Shown here: piece by piece, positions 1-5,541 of the stretch
How the letters are laid out: every line of letters starts with the position of its first letter
Numbering within the stretch: the first letter of the stretch is position 1
NCBI GenBank assembly: GCA_004525355.1
Contig: SPCK01000069.1
Location: 1 to 8,599 of the forward strand
Direction of reading: 5' to 3'
DNA: 8,599 nucleotides
Origin: Spirochaetales bacterium
GTDB lineage: Bacteria; Spirochaetota; Spirochaetia; Treponematales; UBA12059
Made by a program: the position numbers and the translations under genes
The notes under the pieces: generated by a model
The model's input: the letters and a program-made list of their open reading frames with translations, nothing else
Databases searched by the model: none
What the model was told of the DNA's origin: nothing

Positions 1-210
1 CAGCAAACGGCGGGCTTCCCCGTCTTCGGCTACTATCGTCAGCTGAACGCCGAATTCCAGATCCAGTGTGCGGATGAGTTCGGTCCACTGCTGCGCGGCC
101 TTCAGACCGTCGTCTCCGGCCGTCACGACGAGGCGCAGGGGTGGCTGAGCAGAGGCCGGCGCGAGCATGCAAATCATCACTATTGTGGCCATCGCACTCG
201 GGATTCTCAT
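1..210 (-). CDS. Unidentified exported protein, N-terminal fragment
   Basis: This reading frame starts at ATG 210-208 and stays open to the left edge, giving 70 codons of a longer gene whose C-terminus lies outside the window. The protein begins MRIPSAMATIVMICMLAPASA followed by QPPLRL: one early arginine, a hydrophobic core of roughly residues 5-18, and an A-S-A cleavage site near residue 21, so it is very probably exported by Sec. The mature part opens with LRLVVTAGDD, then a helix-like stretch containing LKAAQQWTEL, then FGVQLTIVAEDG. This beta-alpha-beta pattern resembles the start of a periplasmic binding protein, but I do not recognise the family. No Shine-Dalgarno sits at a normal distance; a promoter-like TTGACA...CAGAAT ends about 10 nt before the start, which suggests a near-leaderless mRNA. 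The next in-frame ATG (codon 7) would remove the charged n-region, so I prefer the first ATG. Confidence 0.7.
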   Translation of the reverse strand, partial: MRIPSAMATIVMICMLAPASAQPPLRLVVTAGDDGLKAAQQWTELIRTLDLEFGVQLTIVAEDGEARRLL

Positions 211-217
211 ATATGAG
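206..217. repeat. 12-bp palindrome over the start codon of the left-edge gene
   Basis: CTCATATATGAG is a perfect 12-bp inverted repeat covering the ATG at 210-208 and the predicted transcription start. It could be an operator or simply chance; a 12-bp AT-centred palindrome is not rare. Confidence 0.35.
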
Positions 218-219
218 CG

Positions 220-248
220 ATTCTGGGTCCAAATTGCGCTCCTGTCAA
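220..248 (-). promoter_or_regulatory. Candidate sigma70 promoter for the left-edge gene
   Basis: Read on the minus strand there is a perfect -35 TTGACA (248-243), a 17-nt spacer, and a -10 CAGAAT (225-220, 4 of 6 matches to TATAAT). Transcription would begin around 211-214, only a few bases before ATG 210-208. It lies downstream of the helicase terminator, so it would give the left-edge gene independent expression. The -10 match is modest and the assignment is inference. Confidence 0.5.
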
Positions 249-300
249 ACCGTGGATGGATACCGGGGCATATGGCTGTCGGGACATGCCATGAGCGCTG

Positions 301-334
301 AAAAAAATGTCCGCGGACCAAGGGCCCGCGGACA
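301..334 (-). terminator. Intrinsic terminator of the helicase gene
   Basis: Inverted repeat GTCCGCGG (309-316) and CCGCGGAC (326-333), extended by one T-A pair (308/334), with a 9-nt loop. On the minus strand the hairpin is followed by A then seven T (307-301). A GC-rich stem plus a T7 tail about 25 nt after the helicase stop codon is a classic Rho-independent terminator. The plus strand lacks a T tract after the stem, so it acts in one direction. Confidence 0.9.
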
Positions 335-358
335 ATTTAAACGATCGATCGCGTGAGG

Positions 359-1618
359 CTAGCGTGCCACGAACGTAAGCGCATACCCGACCTTGCCGGC
401 TCGGCCGGTCCTGCCGATGCGGTGCACGTAATCATTGTAGCTGTTGGGCGTGGAATAGTTGATGACATGGGTGATGTCCGACACGTCGATGCCCCGGGCG
501 GCAACGTCGGTAGCCACCAGTATGTCTATCTCGGCGCTCTTGAGGCGCCTTATGGCCCGGGATCGCTGGGCCTGGCTCTTGTCGCCGTGGATTTCGTCGA
601 CCTTGAAGCCACGGGCATGCAGCTCGCGGCCCAGGCTCTCCACGGCGCGCTTGGTATCGTCAAAAATGATGGTCTTGGCGCACGTCCCCTTGATGAGCAG
701 GTCGTGAAGCATCTCTATCTTCTCGTTCCTGCCGGAATAGTAGACGACGTCCTGGCTTATACTATCCACGGTAGCGTGCTTCTTGGTCGATATCGTTACG
801 GGATCCTTGGAGAATTGCTCTATCAGCTTTGAGATCCTGGGTTCCATGGTCGCGCTGAAGAACAGGGACTGCCGCTCCTTGGATACCTTGGAGAGTATGT
901 CGCCGATGTCGTCGATAAAGCCCATGTCCAGCATGCGATCCACTTCATCGAGTACCACGAAATTGAAGAGCTGGAGGGGGAGGGTACCCTGCCGCACGTG
1001 ATCCTTGATGCGCCCGGGAGTACCCACGACAACCCGCGGGTTATAGCGAAGATCGCGCTTCTGGAGGTTCATGGACGCCCCGCCAATGAGGAGCGCGCTC
1101 CGCAGCCCGCAACCCTTGCCGAACCTGAAACACTCCTCCATGATCTGCTCGGCCAGTTCCCTCGTCGGCGCCATGATGATGGCTCGGTGATCCATGTGGG
1201 TAACGAGGTCCTGGATCATGGGGATGGCGAAAGCCGCGGTCTTGCCGGTGCCGGTGTTGGCTATGCCGACCACGTCCTTGCCCTGGAGTACCAAGGGAAT
1301 CGTCTGGTCCTGGATGGGCGTGGGTTGCTGGAAACCCGTCGCGGCTATGTTCTCGGAGATCTTCCGGAAGAGCGGAAAGCTGGAAAAGCTATTGACCGGG
1401 GTATAAACCGAGGTTTCCTCGAGCTTGGCTTCCTGGATGAACAGGGACGGATTGATGGCCTGTTTGAAGCGCGACAAGGCCGAACCGCGTGAGCCTGCGC
1501 CTTTGCCGGAAGGACGCCCCTTGGCGTATCCGCCGTATGACCTCTTGGAAGCGTAGGACGAGGGATCGCTTGAGGGCGCTCGGCGCGAGCCTGATCGGGA
1601 GTAACTGGATGATTGCAT
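359..1618 (-). CDS. DEAD-box ATP-dependent RNA helicase (RhlE-like)
   Basis: A 419-aa superfamily 2 helicase that would unwind RNA duplexes with ATP in the cytoplasm, probably in ribosome assembly or mRNA turnover. Both RecA-like lobes are complete: Q motif GFQQPTPIQ (95-103), motif I ANTGTGKT (120-127, Lys126), Ia PTRELA (151-156), Ib TPGR (200-203), motif II DEVD (224-227), III SAT (255-257), IV IIFDDTK (317-323), V ATDVAARGID (369-378), VI HRIGRTGR (399-406). Motif II reads DEVD rather than DEAD. The first 80 residues are Ser/Arg/Gly/Lys-rich and probably disordered, a basic tail of the kind that binds RNA; here it is N-terminal, while the C-terminus stops soon after motif VI. The frame is open upstream to 1813, but the start at 1618 is chosen because AGGA lies 8 nt ahead and the upstream extension looks non-coding. 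It appears monocistronic, with its own promoter and terminator. Family certain; the exact orthologue (RhlE, CsdA, DbpA type) is not. Confidence 0.95.
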   Translation of the reverse strand: MQSSSYSRSGSRRAPSSDPSSYASKRSYGGYAKGRPSGKGAGSRGSALSRFKQAINPSLFIQEAKLEETSVYTPVNSFSSFPLFRKISENIAATGFQQPTPIQDQTIPLVLQGKDVVGIANTGTGKTAAFAIPMIQDLVTHMDHRAIIMAPTRELAEQIMEECFRFGKGCGLRSALLIGGASMNLQKRDLRYNPRVVVGTPGRIKDHVRQGTLPLQLFNFVVLDEVDRMLDMGFIDDIGDILSKVSKERQSLFFSATMEPRISKLIEQFSKDPVTISTKKHATVDSISQDVVYYSGRNEKIEMLHDLLIKGTCAKTIIFDDTKRAVESLGRELHARGFKVDEIHGDKSQAQRSRAIRRLKSAEIDILVATDVAARGIDVSDITHVINYSTPNSYNDYVHRIGRTGRAGKVGYALTFVAR

Positions 1619-1817
1619 CGATATTTTCCTGCATGAGAAGACTATGCGATAGAATGTTCGGAACTCTGGGGGCCGCCTCGTGGCATATAGCCCAAGGCGT
1701 GACGGTTTGAGTGCCAGGTACAGTCCCGTGACCAACGAACCTCGCTGGATCTGGAACGGCTCCCTCTCAATGCCGTGAAATAGCCCAAAAAGACGAGGGA
1801 ATACTATTAGCACGCGA

Positions 1818-1847
1818 ACTATAGCATGAAACGCTAAAGGATGTCAT
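1818..1847 (-). promoter_or_regulatory. Candidate helicase promoter with a long leader
   Basis: On the minus strand: -35 ATGACA (1847-1842, 5 of 6 matches), 18-nt spacer, -10 TATAGT (1823-1818, 5 of 6 matches). Transcription would begin near 1811, leaving a leader of about 190 nt before ATG 1618. The leader contains two direct copies of TTGGGCTAT (1788-1780 and 1695-1687) and short stems, including GGC/GCC around TATAT near 1684-1694. Long structured leaders are known on other bacterial DEAD-box helicase mRNAs, but no experimentally defined element is recognised here. Confidence 0.45.
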
Positions 1848-1895
1848 CAGGTGCAAGGGAGTATTTCTGTTTTTGCAATTAATTTCACAGACTAG

Positions 1896-2048
1896 TCAAC
1901 GGTCAACCGGGTGAACGATACGCTGATCCACCGTATGGTGATCAATGGTGACTTGGACGGGCTCGCTGCGGTGGACGGTTGTTTGGAGATACCTGAAATC
2001 GATAGGCCTGTGCTTATCTCCTGTTAAATTGGACGCATACACTTTCAC
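1896..2048 (-). CDS. Doubtful small ORF, 50 codons, unknown
   Basis: A frame from GTG 2048-2046 to TGA 1898-1896 encodes a 50-aa soluble, His/Val-rich peptide (starts VKVYASNLTG, ends VDQRIVHPVDR). What supports it is a consensus AGGAGG (2065-2060) 11 nt before the GTG, slightly long spacing. The frame stays open upstream to ATG 2150, so an 84-aa version is also possible. I recognise no family, and the opposite strand also carries an open frame over the same bases, so this may be non-coding or a decayed gene remnant. Treat as a candidate only. Confidence 0.2.
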   Translation of the reverse strand: MKVYASNLTGDKHRPIDFRYLQTTVHRSEPVQVTIDHHTVDQRIVHPVDR

Positions 2049-2106
2049 GAGACGGATATCCTCCTCGACATGGCCCGCTTCCATGCGCCAGCTGCAAATT
2101 TTCCCT

Positions 2107-2122
2107 GCGGACCCGGGTCCGC
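2107..2122. repeat. Perfect 16-bp GC-rich palindrome
   Basis: GCGGACCCGGGTCCGC equals its own reverse complement. It lies about 85 nt beyond the AEC permease stop codon. Neither strand has a T tract after it, so it is a poor intrinsic terminator; it could be a protein-binding site or an mRNA 3' stabilising hairpin. Confidence 0.4.
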
Positions 2123-2204
2123 CGCCTCGAGTCGGAACCGACCAGGGCATCTCTCGTCAGTGCTTTAACAGTCCCAGGACGATCTTCTCCTGCAACAATA
2201 CCAA

Positions 2205-3215
2205 TCAAGAGCCGGTGACTCCGGGCAGCAATATGAACAGGGCGGGTACGATGAGCAGAAGCGCAGCGTTTGAAGCAAGCCACAAGGATCCCGCAAAATC
2301 CTGGTCCAGGTTGTAGAGCGCTGGCGGCACAAGTCCCAGGAATCCGACCGGCATGGCCGAGAGTACGAGAACAACCTTCAGCCCGAGTCCTCCGGCGGTC
2401 TCATTCAGGCCTGCAAAGACTGCCAGCACGGTCACTATGGCGGGAGCCACCAGCGCCTTGCCCAGGATCAGAAGGAAGGCGGCGAGACGATCCGGTCTGG
2501 CTATCCTGAACCGCATCCGCATGCCTATCGCGAAAAGCAGCAGAAAAGAGCTCAGCGGCACAAGCGCGGAATTGAGCCGGCCGAAGAAAACAGGTCTTGC
2601 GATGCCGCCCGCGTTAAGCCCAAGACCCAATGCCACGGCGCAGAGCGCCACGAGTAAAAAGGGATCGCGCAGGACTCTCAACGCTCCTGCGGGCATACCC
2701 GAATTAGCCTTGACGCCAGTCAATCCGGGGCTTGAACGCGCGCCGTACGAACGAGCTAGCGGAAAGAGGATGGAGTAATACCAGAGTTCCTCGAAGAGTT
2801 TATAGAATGGAATGAGAGCGAACGCGGATTCTCCCAGAAGCAGGAAAACGAACAGGCCGCCGATGTTGCCTATGTTCGTAAACGAGGCGCAGGTAACATA
2901 GACTCCTGCGCGCCCGGGAGGAAGACGTTGCAGCCTGCTACCAAAAAAGCCTAGCCCCAGCCCGGTTGCCAGGGCCGCTATACCGATAACGGGCAATATG
3001 AAATAGCGACGCTCGGATAGGTCGATCACCCAAACAGCACTGCAGAATGCCACAGGATTGACTACCAGCAGGGCGATTTTCTGCATGCCTCGCCGCATCG
3101 TTTCCGCCGAGGCCATGTTGATGCGTACGAGGCCTTTAATGATTGTGGCATTGAAGACGTATCCTGAAACGAGCGAGATCACGATTATCGAAAACGAGAC
3201 TACGAGCTTCTGCAT
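2205..3215 (-). CDS. AEC (auxin efflux carrier) family permease
   Basis: A 336-aa inner-membrane protein with about ten hydrophobic segments: five before and five after a polar loop at about residues 155-180. This matches the length and 5+5 layout of bacterial AEC/Mem_trans proteins. The stretch SFTNIGNIGG (111-120) fits the Asn/Gly-rich broken helix of the first half, and GFLGLVPPALYN (291-302) the matching helix of the second. Characterised bacterial relatives move malate, malonate or lactate-type anions, so a carboxylate is plausible, but the substrate cannot be read here. The frame extends upstream to 3326; ATG 3215-3213 is preferred because AAGGAGG (3226-3220) lies 4 nt ahead and a membrane segment begins immediately. 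ATG 3230 is the alternative. It is transcribed divergently from the TTT operon with 543 nt between the start codons. A BASS-type transporter is less likely. Confidence 0.8.
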   Translation of the reverse strand: MQKLVVSFSIIVISLVSGYVFNATIIKGLVRINMASAETMRRGMQKIALLVVNPVAFCSAVWVIDLSERRYFILPVIGIAALATGLGLGFFGSRLQRLPPGRAGVYVTCASFTNIGNIGGLFVFLLLGESAFALIPFYKLFEELWYYSILFPLARSYGARSSPGLTGVKANSGMPAGALRVLRDPFLLVALCAVALGLGLNAGGIARPVFFGRLNSALVPLSSFLLLFAIGMRMRFRIARPDRLAAFLLILGKALVAPAIVTVLAVFAGLNETAGGLGLKVVLVLSAMPVGFLGLVPPALYNLDQDFAGSLWLASNAALLLIVPALFILLPGVTGS

Positions 3216-3308
3216 GAGGCCTCCTTCCATCCAGAAACTCTTCCCGCAATTCCCTTGCGACAATTTCGATAAGACGCCGCCAGAGGTTTTCTTGCAGCTG
3301 AAAAGAAT

Positions 3309-3314
3309 ACTATA
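3309..3314 (-). promoter_or_regulatory. Weak -10 candidate for the AEC permease
   Basis: TATAGT on the minus strand (5 of 6 matches) lies about 95 nt before the permease start. The hexamer 17 nt further upstream, ATACCA (3337-3332), is a poor -35, so any promoter here would be weak or activator-dependent. Confidence 0.25.
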
Positions 3315-3358
3315 AAATGTGCACAAGTGATTGGTATTTTAATTGGAATTCGTCTCCA

Positions 3359-3383
3359 TTCCCTCTCCCTCCTCCCCCCCCCT
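3359..3383. repeat. Pure pyrimidine tract with a C9 run
   Basis: Twenty-five pyrimidines without a purine, including nine consecutive C (3374-3382). On the minus strand this is G9-A-GG-A-GGG-A-GAGGG, with enough G tracts for a possible G-quadruplex. It lies upstream of the AEC permease promoter region. Homopolymers of this length are prone to slipped-strand length change. Confidence 0.7.
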
Positions 3384-3613
3384 AAAAAACCAGGGCTTAA
3401 AAACCAGCTTGCAGACTAGTACGCAGATGGCAGCGATGCCAAGACACTGACCACCTGCATTTTTTATTTCGAGACAGTCGCGCGCTGTTCTCCATGCTGC
3501 TCGTATGATATTGAAGTAATCGACTCATTTTCCAAAACAAGTCAAGCTTCTTGCCCCAACACCGCGCTCCGGCATCTGCTTAAGGTGAATTGTGTCGTCT
3601 TTGATCTTTTTTC
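3384..3613. other. Intergenic stretch upstream of the TTT operon promoter
   Basis: This is the part of the divergent AEC-TTT spacer between the C9 tract and the tct promoter. It contains a 14-nt-period direct repeat of AAAAACCAG (3385-3393 and 3399-3407). I see no open frame with coding character, no tRNA-like fold and no convincing promoter in it. Confidence 0.5.
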
Positions 3614-3644
3614 TTGACATTACAGGATATCCTGCTACTATAAT
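3614..3644 (+). promoter_or_regulatory. Promoter of the tctCBA operon
   Basis: Perfect -35 TTGACA (3614-3619) and perfect -10 TATAAT (3639-3644), separated by 19 nt, which is longer than the optimal 17. TACTAT (3636-3641) gives a 16-nt alternative. Transcription would begin around 3651, leaving a leader of about 108 nt. The non-optimal spacing and the palindromes in and after it suggest regulated rather than constitutive use. Confidence 0.7.
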
Positions 3645-3680
3645 TCTGTATACAAAACTCTCCATACAATTTTACGTAAA
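3623..3680. promoter_or_regulatory. Cluster of three palindromes, candidate operators
   Basis: Perfect inverted repeats CAGGATATCCTG (3623-3634, inside the promoter spacer), TGTATACA (3647-3654, at the predicted transcription start) and TTTACGTAAA (3671-3680, early leader). TGTATACA resembles half-site arrangements bound by GntR-family regulators, which often control carboxylate transport genes. No regulator gene is visible in the window, so which protein binds is unknown. Confidence 0.45.
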
Positions 3681-3758
3681 GATGTGACTATGGGGAGATG
3701 TACGGTACTATCTGCCCGCATGGGCTTTGATAGTTCAACTCGGTTCCAGGAGGTTTTT

Positions 3759-4799
3759 ATGAAGATGTCCAAAAGTATTGCATTATTTGTCATCGTTCTA
3801 ATGGCGGTGACAGCCGTTTTTGCCAACGGTCAAAAGGAAATCGCGTATCCTGAAAGGGATATAAGCGCGATCGTTCCCTTTGGCCAAGGCGGCGGCACCG
3901 ATGTATGGGCCCGCAAAGTCATGGAAGCCATGGCCAAGGAGCTCGGCGTGGCCATTACCGTGACCAATGTGACTGGCGGTAGCGCGGGTTCCATCGGTGT
4001 TTCCCAGGTATGGACCTCTCCCCACGACGGCTATGTACTGGCTGCCACTTCCGAAACGCCGCTTACCATCCCGGTAACCACGCCCATAACCCAGACCTCC
4101 AAGGATTGGGATTATTTCATCGCCGGCGGCTCGCCTGGTCTGCTTTGCGTAAACGCAAAGACCGCAGCAGCTCTGGGCATCGACACTCTCGATAAGCTCG
4201 CGGCCTACGGGAAGAAAAACGAACTCAAGATAGCCGGCACCACCGGCGGTCTTTGGTTCGCCCTTGCCAGCCTGATTTCAGAGAAGAATTACGGCAATTG
4301 GCCCTTTACCTGGGTATCGTATGCCGGATCCGGTCCCGCCATAGTGGCTACCGTGGGCGGTATTGACGCGGACCTTGTTGTCGCTTCGGCCGGTGAAGTG
4401 AAGGATTACATCCGCTCCGGTCAGCTCATCCCCTTGGCTCACATGGATACCGTGGCCTACAATTTTACCGCGAGCGCGAAGCCTATCGCCATACCGGCGA
4501 TCACCAAGTCCATCCCTGGAATCGCCAAGTACCTTCCCCTCCAGCAGTGGCTGGGCTTCAAGGTGCCTTCCGACACGCCCGCCGATGTCAAGGCCAAGCT
4601 TACATACGCCTTCAAGGCCGCCATGGCGAACCCCGACATGACCGGATTTGCAGCCGACCAGATCGCGGTCATCTTCAATAAATCTGGCGCCGAAGCCAAG
4701 GCTATGGCCCAAAAGTCAGAATCCAATCTTTGTTGGATACTGTTCGACTTGGGCAAGACCACCTATTCTCCCGCGGAGCGCGGTATAGCAAAGCCCTGA
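3759..4799 (+). CDS. tctC: TTT transporter periplasmic substrate-binding protein (TctC family)
   Basis: A 346-aa extracytoplasmic receptor (Bug/TctC family) that binds a carboxylate and delivers it to TctAB. Residues 1-22 are a signal peptide: Lys2 and Lys5, hydrophobic 8-20, cleavage after AVFA before NGQKE. There is no lipobox cysteine, so it should be soluble. The mature start follows the family pattern: YPERDISAIVPFGQGGGTDVWAR (30-52), the 'P-x-G-x-GG-x-x-D-x-x-AR' ligand loop, then NVTGGSAGSIG (70-80), then GY of the domain I core (91-92). The second lobe includes IAGTTGG (158-164) and VSYAGSGPA (187-195). The start at 3759 is set by AGGAGG (3748-3753) 5 nt upstream; the in-frame ATG at 3684 lacks such a site and would bury the signal peptide. 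It is slightly longer than the usual 320-325 aa. First gene of the operon. Known relatives bind citrate, tricarballylate, terephthalate, glutamate and others, so the ligand is open. Confidence 0.95.
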   Translation: MKMSKSIALFVIVLMAVTAVFANGQKEIAYPERDISAIVPFGQGGGTDVWARKVMEAMAKELGVAITVTNVTGGSAGSIGVSQVWTSPHDGYVLAATSETPLTIPVTTPITQTSKDWDYFIAGGSPGLLCVNAKTAAALGIDTLDKLAAYGKKNELKIAGTTGGLWFALASLISEKNYGNWPFTWVSYAGSGPAIVATVGGIDADLVVASAGEVKDYIRSGQLIPLAHMDTVAYNFTASAKPIAIPAITKSIPGIAKYLPLQQWLGFKVPSDTPADVKAKLTYAFKAAMANPDMTGFAADQIAVIFNKSGAEAKAMAQKSESNLCWILFDLGKTTYSPAERGIAKP

Positions 4800-4849
4800 T
4801 CCGGGTCATATACTGATAGCCGTGCGCGGCTTGGTGTAGGTATCCATAA

Positions 4850-4884
4850 CCGATCGCGAAGGCTGTTTTTGCCTGCGCGATCGG
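4850..4884 (+). terminator. Intercistronic stem-loop between tctC and tctB
   Basis: CCGATCGCG (4850-4858) pairs perfectly with CGCGATCGG (4876-4884). After an A/G mismatch, AGGC (4860-4863) pairs with GCCT (4871-4874) around the loop TGTTTTT. The 3' side reads CTTTATTC, a weak T tract; a T7 run (4904-4910) comes 19 nt later. It probably acts as a leaky terminator or a 3'-end stabiliser for tctC mRNA, allowing more binding protein than membrane subunits. It is not expected to be a full stop because tctBA has no clear promoter of its own; TTGTGC (4897-4902) with TATAGC (4918-4923) is a poor 15-nt-spaced candidate. Confidence 0.7.
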
Positions 4885-4952
4885 CTTTATTCAGGATTGT
4901 GCATTTTTTTCCGGTCGTATAGCCTGCGAATCTTGAAATTGGGTGGTGTATC

Positions 4953-5528
4953 GTGCAAAAGAGTAGCTTGAGGCGTGCCGACCTTCTGTTCAGCGTATTC
5001 ATCATGATTGGTTCCCTGCTGTATTTTATAGAATCCATCAAGCTGTTCATTAATCCGTTCAGACGGAAGTGGGAGAATGTACCAGCCGAATCTATCAAGG
5101 ATACCATTGCCTTTTGGTATAAGTCGCCCGCCTTGTTGCCCTTGCTCGTATCCCTGCTCCTGTTTGTCTGCGCGCTAACGCTATTCCACGTGGCCCGCAA
5201 GGCAGGCGCCCGGATTGATTTTTTAAAAAAGGAACAAATAGTCGCCTTCCTGCGCAACGTGGAGTTCAGGACCTTCATCATTACGGCTTTACTGCTGTGC
5301 ATGTATGCGTTCGCGCTAATCCCCCTCTGCAGGTCCTACCTGAATATACTACGCGGTTTCAGGGGATTCCCTTTCTTCGTTGCTACGCTCATCTACCTTT
5401 TCATCATGATGATGGCCTTCGGCTACAAGAAGAAGGGCCATCTGTTCAAATCTATTCTTGTATCGGTTCTGGCTTCCGGCTTCGTCACGTACGCGTTCGG
5501 GACCCTGGCCAAGATACCTCTGCCGTAA
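4953..5528 (+). CDS. tctB: TTT transporter small membrane subunit (TctB family)
   Basis: A 191-aa integral membrane protein that partners TctA in the cytoplasmic membrane. Hydrophobic segments at about 10-31, 58-81, 107-126, 138-157 and 165-186 fit the four-to-five-helix small subunit. TctB proteins vary greatly in sequence, and the assignment rests mainly on size, topology and position between tctC and tctA. The start is GTG 4953 with a G-rich but imperfect ribosome site (GGGTGGTG, 4941-4948); no better in-frame ATG exists before the first helix. Weak initiation plus the upstream stem-loop both point to lower expression than tctC. The protein is slightly longer than the commonest members (about 150-170 aa), with a basic cytoplasmic loop around residues 82-105. 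The stop codon is 13 nt before tctA. Confidence 0.85.
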   Translation: MQKSSLRRADLLFSVFIMIGSLLYFIESIKLFINPFRRKWENVPAESIKDTIAFWYKSPALLPLLVSLLLFVCALTLFHVARKAGARIDFLKKEQIVAFLRNVEFRTFIITALLLCMYAFALIPLCRSYLNILRGFRGFPFFVATLIYLFIMMMAFGYKKKGHLFKSILVSVLASGFVTYAFGTLAKIPLP

Positions 5529-5541
5529 ACAGGAGTGATGC

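Larger units (their letters stand above)
1619..2204. other. Intergenic stretch between helicase and AEC permease
   Basis: About 590 nt without a confident gene. It holds the candidate helicase promoter and leader (1619-1847), one doubtful small ORF (1896-2048), and a perfect 16-bp palindrome GCGGACCCGGGTCCGC (2107-2122) with no T tract on either side. No clear terminator follows the AEC permease stop. Short open frames exist on both strands around 1896-2280, but none has recognisable motifs. Confidence 0.6.

Noticed and set aside
353..1492. Plus-strand frames of 159 and 164 codons antisense to the helicase
   Set aside because: They mirror the highly conserved helicase frame, lack start signals and have no family motifs.
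359..1813. Longer 484-codon version of the helicase starting at 1813
   Set aside because: The extra 65 residues look non-coding, have no ribosome site, and would begin at or next to the likely transcription start; ATG 1618 has AGGA at 8 nt.
2205..3326. Longer 373-codon version of the AEC permease
   Set aside because: The added N-terminus is hydrophilic and Cys/Lys-rich, unlike the family, and a strong AAGGAGG directs initiation to 3215.
3384..3407. Direct repeat AAAAACCAG as a CRISPR-like or iteron repeat
   Set aside because: Only two 9-nt copies, A-rich, with no further copies nearby.
3684..3758. Upstream ATG for tctC
   Set aside because: It has no ribosome site and would place 25 polar residues ahead of an otherwise normal signal peptide.
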